DNA from: DATJFH01 sp035495815
Lineage (GTDB): Bacteria; Acidobacteriota; Terriglobia; Bryobacterales; Bryobacteraceae
NCBI GenBank assembly: GCA_035495815.1
Contig: DATJFH010000241.1
Span: 1 to 16,694 of the forward strand
DNA length: 16,694 bases
Direction: 5' to 3'
The notes below the pieces were generated by a model. It did no database searches, was not told the origin of the DNA, and saw only the letters and a list, made by a program, of their open reading frames with translations. The position numbers and the translations under genes are program-made. Position 1 is the stretch's first letter. Each line of letters begins with the position of its first letter. This document shows, one piece after another, positions 1 through 7,108 of the stretch.

Positions 1-839
1 GAATACAAAATGTCGTTCAGCGATCTGCCGGCGATCGGTTCCGTGGAGGACGTGTACAACGGATGATGCGACAGAAAAACCGTGGCGCGGCCGCCGGCAT
101 TGTCGATCTTGTCGCGCAGCCATTCGACCTCCGATTCCTCCAGGAAAGTCAGCCCACCCCCCGGCTGGGAATCATGCAAGCCGGTATCCATGGCTAGAAA
201 CTGCCAGTAATCATTGCGCAGGGCGAAGTAGCTGGCGGGCTGTCCGAGCGAATCGATCAGCCTGTAGTACGCTCCGCCGCCGCTGTACATGTCATGATTT
301 CCGGAAAGCGTGAACGTTCGAGTCGACCCGAGATCCAGGGTTTGACGCCAGATCGTCTCGAACCAGTTTTCCACCTCGAAACCAGTGCCGGCGTAATAGA
401 TGTCGCCGAGGTGGATCACTACGTCCGGATGCTTCCGCGCGATCTGCTGGAGCACGGTCCGCGCTTCCGGCTGACCCGTTCCCCAATCGCCCACCAGAGC
501 GATCCTGGCGACGGGCGGGAGGTCCATCACAAAATCAGCAGGGGACGAGTGCCTGCGATAGGGAATCGTTCCAAGGTCGATCACGAACTCGATGTATTTC
601 TCGATGACCTCGGCCCAGCCCGTGTCGCATTTCGTGAACTTGCCGGTCAACTCGCGGCTGTAGCGTTCGATACCGGCCCGATCGCCAAAGAGCCTGGCTT
701 CGGCCAGTTTCAGAGCGAGCATGGAACAGTAGGAAACATCGGCTCCCAGCGCTGTTTCGCCCGCCAGATCCTTTCTTCGTCCTGACATCGGGACGCCGGG
801 CTGAAGGCTCAGGATGTGGGCCGTTGCCGACCGAAGCAT
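1..839 (-). CDS. Calcineurin-like metallophosphoesterase, 3'-truncated by the window edge
   Basis: The reading frame is open from the left edge and encodes at least 279 residues; the C-terminus lies outside the window. Metal-binding motifs of the metallophosphoesterase superfamily appear in order: GDWG (about residues 117-120), HLGDIYY (143-149), SGNHD (179-183) and LSHHP (256-260). The family hydrolyses phosphoesters using a two-metal centre; the substrate cannot be told here. About 110 residues precede the first motif and contain a Tyr/Cys-rich helical stretch, so this is not a minimal phosphoesterase. No signal peptide is apparent. The start is uncertain: ATG at 839 has a weak GGAA upstream, ATG at 788 would be 17 residues shorter and has no Shine-Dalgarno, and the frame stays open upstream to an ATG at 941. 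It lies downstream of the sulfatase on the same strand and may be co-transcribed with it. Confidence 0.85.
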   Translation of the reverse strand, partial: MLRSATAHILSLQPGVPMSGRRKDLAGETALGADVSYCSMLALKLAEARLFGDRAGIERYSRELTGKFTKCDTGWAEVIEKYIEFVIDLGTIPYRRHSSPADFVMDLPPVARIALVGDWGTGQPEARTVLQQIARKHPDVVIHLGDIYYAGTGFEVENWFETIWRQTLDLGSTRTFTLSGNHDMYSGGGAYYRLIDSLGQPASYFALRNDYWQFLAMDTGLHDSQPGGGLTFLEESEVEWLRDKIDNAGGRATVFLSHHPLYTSSTEPIAGRSLNDILY

Positions 840-972
840 TCGATTCCGCGTGTTCGGCCGGCGGCCGGGCTGTCTACGTGCTACTACTTCGTCTACTGCC
901 GACTGCCACAGAGAAAGCCTGGGGGAAGAGACCGGGACCATGGCAGCGTCGCCGGTACCAGTGTAGCAACCT

Positions 973-2397
973 TCACCGCCTCACCACGGCGCCGCCGTTC
1001 TTTCGCGCTCGCCGGCTGGTCTTGCGATCCTGCGGCTCATCACTCCCGCCGTCCTGATCGTTATTGGAAACCGGCGCTCCCGGGTACTTTTCCAATCGGC
1101 TCTCCCATTCCGCCTTGCGCTTTTCCATCCCGGCAAGCGCTTTTGCGTACTTCGACTCGCCCGCCACGTTGCGCGTCTCCCAGGGATCGTTTTTCATGTC
1201 GAAGAGCTGGCAAACGGAATCGTTCGGATAGGAAATGTGTTTATACTCGGCCGTCCGGATCATCAGGCCATGCCCCGCGGCTTCGGCGGCGATGAAGTCG
1301 CGCTGCGGGGCGCCGCGGCCCTCGAGTAAGGGCTTGAGGCTGAAGCCCCGGCTCTTCGGCATCGTTTCCACGCCGGCGAAATCGCAGATTGTCGGAGCCA
1401 GGTCGAAGCCCGACGCCAGGTGTTTTTCGTCTCGTACGCGCTCGGGCAGCTCGCCCGGCCAGGAGATCACCAGCGGCACGCGCGCGGCCGAATCGTACAG
1501 GTAACCTTTGATCACCATGCGGTGATTCGCCATGCCCTCGCCGTGGTCCGAAGCGAAAATGACAACCGTGTTCTTCGCGAAGGAGGAATCCTCGAGCGCA
1601 TCGAGGACGCGGCCCACTTCGGCGTCCACCATCTCGGCATGGCGGTAGTAGCTCCACAAATAGTAACGCCAGTGCAGCTCGGACCAGTGCTCGGCGAATT
1701 TATGAGCGGCCCCGCCGGCGCGTGCGCCTGCCAGGATCTGCCGCGGCTCACGACGGTCGAAGTGATAGTTGGGCGGCAGCGGCGGCAGTTCGCCCGCGAT
1801 TTCCGGACAGGGCAGTTCGCCGATATCGCGATAATGCCGCATGATCCAGTAGCAGATGTCGTGCGGCTGCAGAAATCCCAGCGTGAGAAAGAACGGCTTG
1901 GACGCGTTACGGCTTCGCAGGAAACCTTCCGCGGCGCGCGAAACAGAGCCGTCGCCGTTCTCGCCCATGCCCGTTCCCGGCGTCAGGTAATGGAAGCTCT
2001 CGGCGACATCGTGTCCTTTGATGTGCCACTTGCCCGCATAGAAGGATTCGTAACCGCGGGCGCCCAGCCACTGGCCGAGGTCCGGGATTTCGGGGCGCAT
2101 CAGGATACTGCCCGGAGCGCCGGTTTCACTCGACGGCCGTCCGCTGAACCATCCGCTGCGGGAGGGGCAGCACACCGGGTTGGCGCAATAGGAATTGTGG
2201 AATGAGACGCCCTGCTTCATCAGGCGGTCGATATTCGGCGTGGCCACGTGCTTGCAGCCCACGCCCGAGATGGCGGTGGCGTTGAGCTGATCGACGTTGA
2301 TGAAAAGAATATTGGGCCTGGTTTGCTTCACCGCCGCCCCGAGCGCTCCGGCGCCGGCGGTTTGCAGAAACTGGCGGCGATTGAGATTGGTCGGCAT
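973..2397 (-). CDS. Tat-exported Cys-type sulfatase (arylsulfatase family)
   Basis: 474 residues. The N-terminus has a twin-arginine export signal (NRRQFLQTAGAGALGAA, residues 6-22), so it is predicted to be exported folded. The type I sulfatase signature C-x-P-S-R sits at residues 76-80; Cys76 would be converted to formylglycine, the catalytic nucleophile. Supporting active-site elements are Asp36 in the first strand, GKWH near residue 122, HD at 179-180 and SDHGEG at 283-288. These enzymes hydrolyse sulfate esters of polysaccharides or small organosulfates; the substrate is not readable. The last 25 or so residues are charged and probably disordered. The start lies 3 nt after the stop of the upstream gene, with AAAGGG in that gene's tail as a ribosome binding site. 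No formylglycine-generating enzyme or anSME is in the window, so maturation would rely on a distant gene. Confidence 0.95.
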   Translation of the reverse strand: MPTNLNRRQFLQTAGAGALGAAVKQTRPNILFINVDQLNATAISGVGCKHVATPNIDRLMKQGVSFHNSYCANPVCCPSRSGWFSGRPSSETGAPGSILMRPEIPDLGQWLGARGYESFYAGKWHIKGHDVAESFHYLTPGTGMGENGDGSVSRAAEGFLRSRNASKPFFLTLGFLQPHDICYWIMRHYRDIGELPCPEIAGELPPLPPNYHFDRREPRQILAGARAGGAAHKFAEHWSELHWRYYLWSYYRHAEMVDAEVGRVLDALEDSSFAKNTVVIFASDHGEGMANHRMVIKGYLYDSAARVPLVISWPGELPERVRDEKHLASGFDLAPTICDFAGVETMPKSRGFSLKPLLEGRGAPQRDFIAAEAAGHGLMIRTAEYKHISYPNDSVCQLFDMKNDPWETRNVAGESKYAKALAGMEKRKAEWESRLEKYPGAPVSNNDQDGGSDEPQDRKTSRRARKNGGAVVRR

Positions 2398-2400
2398 CGT

Positions 2401-3153
2401 TCAACCCTTTCTTTCCGTGTCCCAGATGATGGCGCGCAGGCTGCCGGTAGCGGCGATGAGACGGCGCTGATCGTCGAGCAGATAATGCATGGGCAGGATG
2501 CCGCGGCCGATCTGCCGGAACCCGTGCAGGCGCGTGCGGCGTCCGCCCAACTCGAGAGTCAGCTCGCCCAGCGGCCGGAGCGATTGCCCGGACTTGAACA
2601 GATCCAGGTCCTCGATCATGTCGAATTCGAGCGGCTGCGCCGCGTCAAAAGGCAGCCGCTGCACGGCATCGATGAGAGACCAATTGCTGGTAAGGGCGCG
2701 TTTGGCGCCGATCTTCCGCGAACCGCGGCCGCTGCGGAGAATCATGCCGTCACGGACGGACCCGGTCTCGCTGACAGACGCTCCGCCGGCAGCGGCGCCG
2801 TTTTCGAGCGTCTCGGAGCGAAGCTCCCACCGCAGCGGGCTGGCCACGCGATCGCTGGAGCACGTCAGCGAGGCCCGGGTCCGATTTCCGGAACGACCGC
2901 GCGTGAAAATCGACTGCTCGACTTCGAGGTTGAACCGGCCCGCTTCCGCCGGGTTGCGCTTCAACAGCAGCTTTCCATAGGGCTGTGGATGCTCGCCCTT
3001 CTCCTGACGCTCCGGATTGAGCAGGCAGACGGCATACTGATGCGTCCAGGCGCCTTGCGGATGGAAGTCGCCTTCCGGCGGCCGGACTTTTTGCAGGATT
3101 TCCAGCGCCGGCGCGAGAAATCGCCTCCAGACGGGATTGTTTTCTTTCGCCAT
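2401..3153 (-). CDS. Conserved hypothetical protein, beta-rich, first gene of the sulfatase operon
   Basis: I do not recognise a named family. The 250-residue protein starts at ATG 3153, chosen because AGGAAA lies just upstream; the frame is open further upstream, but that stretch covers the presumed promoter. It shows alternating short hydrophobic strands, a Gly/Ala/Ser-rich middle and a conserved-looking end (a GRGILPMHY segment, then 'LDDQRRLIAA'). That pattern resembles soluble lipid-binding or lipoprotein-sorting-like beta folds, but this is inference. There is no signal peptide or membrane segment. It ends 3 nt before the sulfatase start, so the two are almost certainly translated from one message. 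A role linked to sulfatase substrate handling is possible but unproven. Confidence 0.75.
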   Translation of the reverse strand: MAKENNPVWRRFLAPALEILQKVRPPEGDFHPQGAWTHQYAVCLLNPERQEKGEHPQPYGKLLLKRNPAEAGRFNLEVEQSIFTRGRSGNRTRASLTCSSDRVASPLRWELRSETLENGAAAGGASVSETGSVRDGMILRSGRGSRKIGAKRALTSNWSLIDAVQRLPFDAAQPLEFDMIEDLDLFKSGQSLRPLGELTLELGGRRTRLHGFRQIGRGILPMHYLLDDQRRLIAATGSLRAIIWDTERKG

Positions 3154-3171
3154 TTCGTTTCCTGCCTGGAC

Positions 3172-3177
3172 ATTATA
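3172..3177 (-). promoter_or_regulatory. -10 box (TATAAT) for the hypothetical-sulfatase operon
   Basis: Read on the minus strand this is a perfect TATAAT, rare in such GC-rich DNA. It lies 18 nt upstream of the ATG at 3153 with an AGGAAA ribosome binding site between. I see no convincing -35 hexamer 17 bp upstream. The 149-bp gap to the divergent parA holds nothing else recognisable. Confidence 0.5.
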
Positions 3178-3295
3178 CTTTGCGGCCGGTTGCGGAGCAC
3201 GCGGGTGCAACAGGCGGCGCGGCCGTCGATACGAGTCTTGGCGCGGTTGCGCCGGCATTGTATTTTCGACGGCGCGTGCGCTCTGATCCCGATTC

Positions 3296-3304
3296 TGTTA
3301 CGAT
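3296..3304 (+). promoter_or_regulatory. Possible extended -10 element for the parA operon
   Basis: The sequence TGTTACGAT fits the extended -10 form TGnTAnnAT. It would place the transcription start near 3311, leaving a leader of about 16 nt before ATG 3327. It overlaps the alternative ATG at 3303, which argues that 3327 is the used start. There is no clear -35 element. Confidence 0.35.
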
Positions 3305-3326
3305 GATTGAAAATCCAGAAGCGGCA

Positions 3327-4127
3327 ATGCGCAAGATCGCCGTAGTGAACATGAAGGGCGGTGTGGGGAAGACTACCACGGCAGTCCATGTCGCGGCGGG
3401 TCTGGCTGCGCGCGGACGCCGCGTCCTGCTGGTGGACGCCGATCCGCAAGGCAACATCGGACATGCCTTTCGCATTCGCCCTCCATTCACGATCGAAAAT
3501 CTGCTGGTGGGCGACGCGCCGGTCGGCGACGTGATCGTGCGCGGAGTACGGGAGCGGGTGGATGTCATCGCGTCCACTCCTTCGGCCTTTTCGCTCGAGC
3601 GGCGGCTGGCCGGGGAAACACAGCGTGAGACCATTCTGGCGCGCCGGATGCGCGGTGTCAGAGACTATGACGCCGTGGTGATCGACAGCTCCCCGGCCAT
3701 GAACCTGCTGACCTACAACGCCCTGCTCTTCGCGGAAGAAATCATCGTGCCGGTCGGCATGGACCTGATGGCCATCATCGGCGCGCGCCAGACGCTCAAC
3801 GGCGTGGCCGAGGTGCGGGACCTGTGGCCCGATCGACGGCTTGACCTTCTTGCCGTGCTGCCGACGTTCACCTCCTCCACCAACAACGCTACCAAGGCGG
3901 CGCTCGAAGCCATGGAGCAGGATCCCCAGCTGGGTCCCCACCTTTTTTCGCCGGGGATCCGGCAGTGCATCGATCTCAACTACGCCACTTCGCAGCGGCA
4001 GACCATCTGGGAGTACGCCCCGCGCAGCCGCGCGGCGGAAGACTACACGCGATTCCTGGATTTTATCGATCGCCAGGAACAAGCAGGATCTCATGCCATC
4101 AAAGAAGAAGCCAAGACCGCTGTTTGA
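3327..4127 (+). CDS. ParA/MinD-family P-loop ATPase (orphan, no ParB nearby)
   Basis: 266 residues. The deviant Walker A motif KGGVGKTTT (residues 10-18) carries the signature lysine (Lys10) of ParA/MinD ATPases; Walker A' is LLVDADPQGN (34-43) and Walker B is VVIDSSP (117-123). There is no N-terminal helix-turn-helix, so it is the short form found among chromosomal ParA proteins and cargo-positioning relatives. Such proteins dimerise on ATP, bind a surface (nucleoid or membrane) and are released by a partner that stimulates hydrolysis. ATG 3327 is preferred: an AGAAG precedes it, and the alternative ATG at 3303 has no ribosome binding site and overlaps a possible promoter. Its 3' end overlaps the next gene by 35 nt. 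No parB, parS-like palindrome or gidA/gidB is near, so it is unlikely to be the main chromosome-segregation ParA. Confidence 0.93.
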   Translation: MRKIAVVNMKGGVGKTTTAVHVAAGLAARGRRVLLVDADPQGNIGHAFRIRPPFTIENLLVGDAPVGDVIVRGVRERVDVIASTPSAFSLERRLAGETQRETILARRMRGVRDYDAVVIDSSPAMNLLTYNALLFAEEIIVPVGMDLMAIIGARQTLNGVAEVRDLWPDRRLDLLAVLPTFTSSTNNATKAALEAMEQDPQLGPHLFSPGIRQCIDLNYATSQRQTIWEYAPRSRAAEDYTRFLDFIDRQEQAGSHAIKEEAKTAV

Positions 4128-4431
4128 GGTTCCGGTCGAGATCGGATCGCGCCTGGAATCAGGATGGGTTTACCGGTCCGGCGTCTCCCGCATCGAGCCC
4201 GCGCCCGCTCCCGTCGAAGTCATGGATTCGCCCGGCGGGCACAATCCTGTGGCCGCGCCCGGCGTCCGTGAAAGCGGAGCCGGCGTCACTCAGGAATGCG
4301 CGCGCACGGTGGGTATGGCGCTGGCGACGGTGGCCGAGACGATTGTGCTGGCGGCGAAGATCGCCGTCCTGCCGGTTCGGATCGGATTCCGGACCTTCCA
4401 GCGGCTGGTGCGAGCGGACCCCTCCCATTGA
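4093..4431 (+). CDS. Small protein translationally coupled to ParA; candidate ParA partner
   Basis: 112 residues; family not recognised. ATG 4093 lies inside parA, preceded by AGGAT at proper spacing, giving a 35-nt overlap. The N-terminus is strongly basic (MPSKKKPRP), followed by a motif with SGWVYRSG (residues 23-30), a Pro/Gly-rich linker (35-65) and a hydrophobic or amphipathic stretch (about 73-96, with an isolated Glu and Lys) followed by an Arg-rich tail. ParA/MinD partners commonly stimulate ATP hydrolysis through a short basic, disordered N-terminal peptide, so the gene order and this N-terminus make it a plausible ParA partner, with the C-terminal stretch anchoring it to membrane or cargo. 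That function is inference. Its stop overlaps the next start by 4 nt. Confidence 0.75.
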   Translation: MPSKKKPRPLFEVPVEIGSRLESGWVYRSGVSRIEPAPAPVEVMDSPGGHNPVAAPGVRESGAGVTQECARTVGMALATVAETIVLAAKIAVLPVRIGFRTFQRLVRADPSH

Positions 4432-4877
4432 GACGCCCGATTGCCATCGCTGCGGCGGCCTGCCTGATCGCGGCTTCCGGATGTTCCCGAAATTCCGGCG
4501 GCGAATCCGCGGCCGCGAACGAAAAGAAATTTCAGGAAATGATGAGCGGGGTGGCGCTGGTCGGCCACTCCACCCGGACCAACAAGGAAGGTCTCTCGGG
4601 CGAAGAGCGCTACGTCATCGACAAGGCGACCAAGCTCGCGGGGGACACCTGGCTCATCCAGGCCCGCATGCAATATGGCGGCAAGGACATTCCCGTGCCG
4701 GTTCCGGTCACCATCAAATGGGCCGGCGACACGCCGGTCATCACGCTCACCGATCTGGCGATTCCGGGAGTCGGCACGTTCACCGCGCGCGTGCTGCTTT
4801 ACCGGGGACGGTACGCCGGAACGTGGAGCGCCAAAGACCACGGCGGGGAAATGTTCGGCAAGATCGTGCCGCGCTGA
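4428..4877 (+). CDS. Small lipoprotein of unknown function, TTG start
   Basis: 149 residues. The start is inferred to be TTG at 4428-4430, overlapping the previous stop in the tetranucleotide TTGA; no in-frame ATG or GTG gives a sensible signal peptide. From there the N-terminus is two arginines, a hydrophobic run and a lipobox AASGC, with the lipidated Cys at residue 19. The mature part has a short Ser/Ala linker, then a compact beta-rich domain with the features WAGDTPVI and IPGVGTFTARV, ending in a GTW motif. I have a general recollection of similar conserved hypotheticals in Planctomycetes and Acidobacteriota, but know no function. It would sit in the envelope, linked by gene order to the ParA ATPase. 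It ends 3 nt before the convergent ABC ATPase gene. Confidence 0.75.
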   Translation: MRRPIAIAAAACLIAASGCSRNSGGESAAANEKKFQEMMSGVALVGHSTRTNKEGLSGEERYVIDKATKLAGDTWLIQARMQYGGKDIPVPVPVTIKWAGDTPVITLTDLAIPGVGTFTARVLLYRGRYAGTWSAKDHGGEMFGKIVPR

Positions 4878-4880
4878 GGC

Positions 4881-5885
4881 TCAGGTCTCGAAAACGCGCG
4901 CCAGATCTTCACGCAGCATGAGCGTCACTCGCGTTCCCTCCCGGTAAAGCGCGCCGTCCGCGGGTTCTTCCATCTCCACCGTTTCGCCGGACTGCGTACG
5001 GACAGCGTAGCGCATGCGCGTGCCGAGGTCCGCCGCCGTTTCCACCGTGACGATCCTTTGAAATTCGGTTTCCGGCGCGGGTTCAACGCCCAGCGGCCGG
5101 AGGCGCGCGTGTTCCTGACGGAACGCGATCACGCGGCGCCCCGGTCCGGCGAGCGCCTGCCAGCCAAAGAACCGGGCGGCCCGCAGCGTTCGCGGCGCCG
5201 TGTAGAATTCGCGCGTCGGACCGGCCTGTTCGAGCCGGCCGTCGAGCAGCAATCCGGCGCGGTCGGCCAGCGCGGCTGCCTCCTCCTGATTGTGCGTGAC
5301 GAAGAGCGTCGTGATCCTCAGCATGCGCTGCACGCTTCGGACGAGGCGCGCCATCTCCATCCGGAGATTCTGGTCGAGCGCGGAGAAGGGCTCGTCGAGA
5401 AGCAGGACATTGGGTTCGATCACCAGCGCGCGGGCAAGAGAGACACGCTGCTCCTGCCCGCCGGACAACTCGCCCGGACGCCGGGTCTCGAGCCCGCTCA
5501 GCTGCACCAGTTCCAACGCCCTGCCGACACGCTCGCGCATCTCGGCCTCCGGCGTTTTCCGCATCTTCAATCCGAAGGCCACGTTCTCCCGCACGTTGAG
5601 ATATGGGAACAGGAGAGGCTTCTGGAACACCATGGCCGCGCTGCGTTTCTCCGGCGGCAAGCCGGTCACGGACTTGCCGTCAAACAGGATGTCACCGCTG
5701 TCGGGCGCCATCAGGCCCGCCACCAGTTTCAAAACGGTCGTCTTGCCGGAACCGGACGGGCCGAGCAGCGCCACCAGCTCGCCGCGCTCCACGGTCAATG
5801 TGAAATCGGCGATGACGCGGCCGCGCCCGTATCCGGCCGAGACGGCCTCCAGCGCCAGCGCAGTGCTGCCACGCGGTATGCTCAC
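4881..5885 (-). CDS. ABC transporter ATP-binding protein, YnjD-like with C-terminal extension
   Basis: 334 residues. Nucleotide-binding motifs are complete: Walker A GPSGSGKT (42-49), Q-loop Gln88 in VFQKP, signature LSGGQEQR (140-147), Walker B LLLDEP (161-166) and switch His198. It powers the importer formed with the three genes upstream in the operon. After about residue 215 there is a further domain of about 110 residues with an 'IAFRQEHARLRP' strand, resembling the TOBE-type regulatory tail of MalK/PotA-class ATPases; E. coli YnjD is much shorter and lacks it. The start overlaps the stop of the binding-protein gene by 4 nt. It is the last gene of the operon, facing the lipoprotein gene with only 3 nt between stops. 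Confidence 0.93.
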   Translation of the reverse strand: MSIPRGSTALALEAVSAGYGRGRVIADFTLTVERGELVALLGPSGSGKTTVLKLVAGLMAPDSGDILFDGKSVTGLPPEKRSAAMVFQKPLLFPYLNVRENVAFGLKMRKTPEAEMRERVGRALELVQLSGLETRRPGELSGGQEQRVSLARALVIEPNVLLLDEPFSALDQNLRMEMARLVRSVQRMLRITTLFVTHNQEEAAALADRAGLLLDGRLEQAGPTREFYTAPRTLRAARFFGWQALAGPGRRVIAFRQEHARLRPLGVEPAPETEFQRIVTVETAADLGTRMRYAVRTQSGETVEMEEPADGALYREGTRVTLMLREDLARVFET

Positions 5886-7108
5886 CGGCGCAGGACTCTC
5901 GCCCGCCAGTCCTTCTCGAAGCGCGTCAGATACTCCGCGTCCGGCTCAGGCATGAAATGCGATTGCAGCTCTTCGATCGAAAGCGACGCCGCGTGCGCGG
6001 GCAGACTCCTGACACTCCGGCGTTGCGCTTCGGTCAGCGACCCAAGCTCCAGCGGGAAGGAGTTCCCCAGCGCGCGGCACATGTCCATGAGCTGGTCGAA
6101 CGACATCAGTTGGTTGATTGTCACCAGCGCCCCGGCCACATTGGCCGCGTTGAACGGCACGGCCAGAAAATTGTAATTGCCGATGGTTCCTTCGGAAAGG
6201 ACGAAGGTCCGGGTTGTGGCCGGGAACTCGCCTCGCTCGATCGCCAGGGCGGCGAAATCGGGTCCGTAGCTCATGGCGAAGTCGACTTCCTGATTGGCGA
6301 AGAGCCTGTTCAGCTCCTTGAGAGTCGCCGGATAGGTCTCGCCGTGGCGCCAGAGATACGGTCTGATCCCGCCCAGGTATTCCAGGGAAAGCTCCGCTGC
6401 CCGCGCGTACAGGTCTTCACGGAATCCGCTCTGAAACTGCCGCCATCCGCCGCCAAAATGGATCAGGACGTGCCGGATGAAGGCCGACCCGGTGTAATCC
6501 GGCGGCGCGATGTAAGTGAACCGTCCCGGATGGGCTTTGATCCAGTCGCGCAGGCTGTCGATCGACCGCGGTGGTTCGGGAGTGCGCCCCTGATCGTAGG
6601 CGAAGACGAATTGGGATTTCTGCCACGGCGCCTCGTAGCCTTCGACCGGCGTGCCGAAATCTCTTTTCGTCGCCTCCGGATCGTAAAAGCGCAGGTTCGG
6701 AAGCGCGTTGGCGAACGGTCCCCAGAGCACTTGCGCCTGTCTGGCCGTGCGGAAATTCTCACCGTTGATCCAGATCATGTCGATGGACCCGCCGGAATGC
6801 CTGCCCGCGGAACGCTCGTTCAACAGCTTGTTCACGAGCTCCACCGTGTCGGCGCAGGGGACGATCCGCAGCGTGATCCCGAACTGCTGCCGCAGGGTCC
6901 GGGTCACCGTGGTTTGGAAATACCGGTTCCGAACGTCGTCACCCGCCCACATGCCGAAGTTGACGGTGGACCCGCGGGCGCGCTGCGTGATGGCGTCCCA
7001 GTCGAGGCGCGCCAGATCCGCCGGCGTCAAGCCCGATCCGGTCACGCTTGTGCGGGCGCAGCCGGAAAGCGCGGAGAGCAGCGCCAGAGCGGCGAAGTTC
7101 GTTCTCAT
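5882..7108 (-). CDS. ABC transporter substrate-binding lipoprotein, YnjB-like (COG4134)
   Basis: 408 residues. The signal ends in a lipobox LSGC (14-17), so the protein should be lipid-anchored at Cys17. The body resembles E. coli YnjB: a FGMWAGDD stretch near residue 51, the strongly similar GGSIDMIWINGENF (about 106-119), a WGPFANALPN segment, and a C-terminal half with a GTIGNYNFLAVP strand. YnjB-type proteins are periplasmic binding proteins of a poorly characterised importer; some databases label the system a putative thiamine transporter, which is not demonstrated by this sequence. It overlaps its neighbours by 4 nt on both sides. Confidence 0.9.
   Translation of the reverse strand: MRTNFAALALLSALSGCARTSVTGSGLTPADLARLDWDAITQRARGSTVNFGMWAGDDVRNRYFQTTVTRTLRQQFGITLRIVPCADTVELVNKLLNERSAGRHSGGSIDMIWINGENFRTARQAQVLWGPFANALPNLRFYDPEATKRDFGTPVEGYEAPWQKSQFVFAYDQGRTPEPPRSIDSLRDWIKAHPGRFTYIAPPDYTGSAFIRHVLIHFGGGWRQFQSGFREDLYARAAELSLEYLGGIRPYLWRHGETYPATLKELNRLFANQEVDFAMSYGPDFAALAIERGEFPATTRTFVLSEGTIGNYNFLAVPFNAANVAGALVTINQLMSFDQLMDMCRALGNSFPLELGSLTEAQRRSVRSLPAHAASLSIEELQSHFMPEPDAEYLTRFEKDWRARVLRR

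Noticed and set aside
1420..3306. Two long plus-strand open frames opposite the sulfatase and the hypothetical gene
   Set aside because: No motif, no ribosome binding site, and the opposite strand carries the formylglycine signature and Tat signal.
3154..3326. parS-like or plasmid partition site near parA
   Set aside because: No repeated or palindromic centromere-like sites, no replication gene and no mobile-element markers are present, so a plasmid or integrative element is not supported.
2961..4094. 377-codon minus-strand frame opposite parA
   Set aside because: It is the mirror of parA, whose Walker motifs are unmistakable; it also crosses the divergent promoter region.
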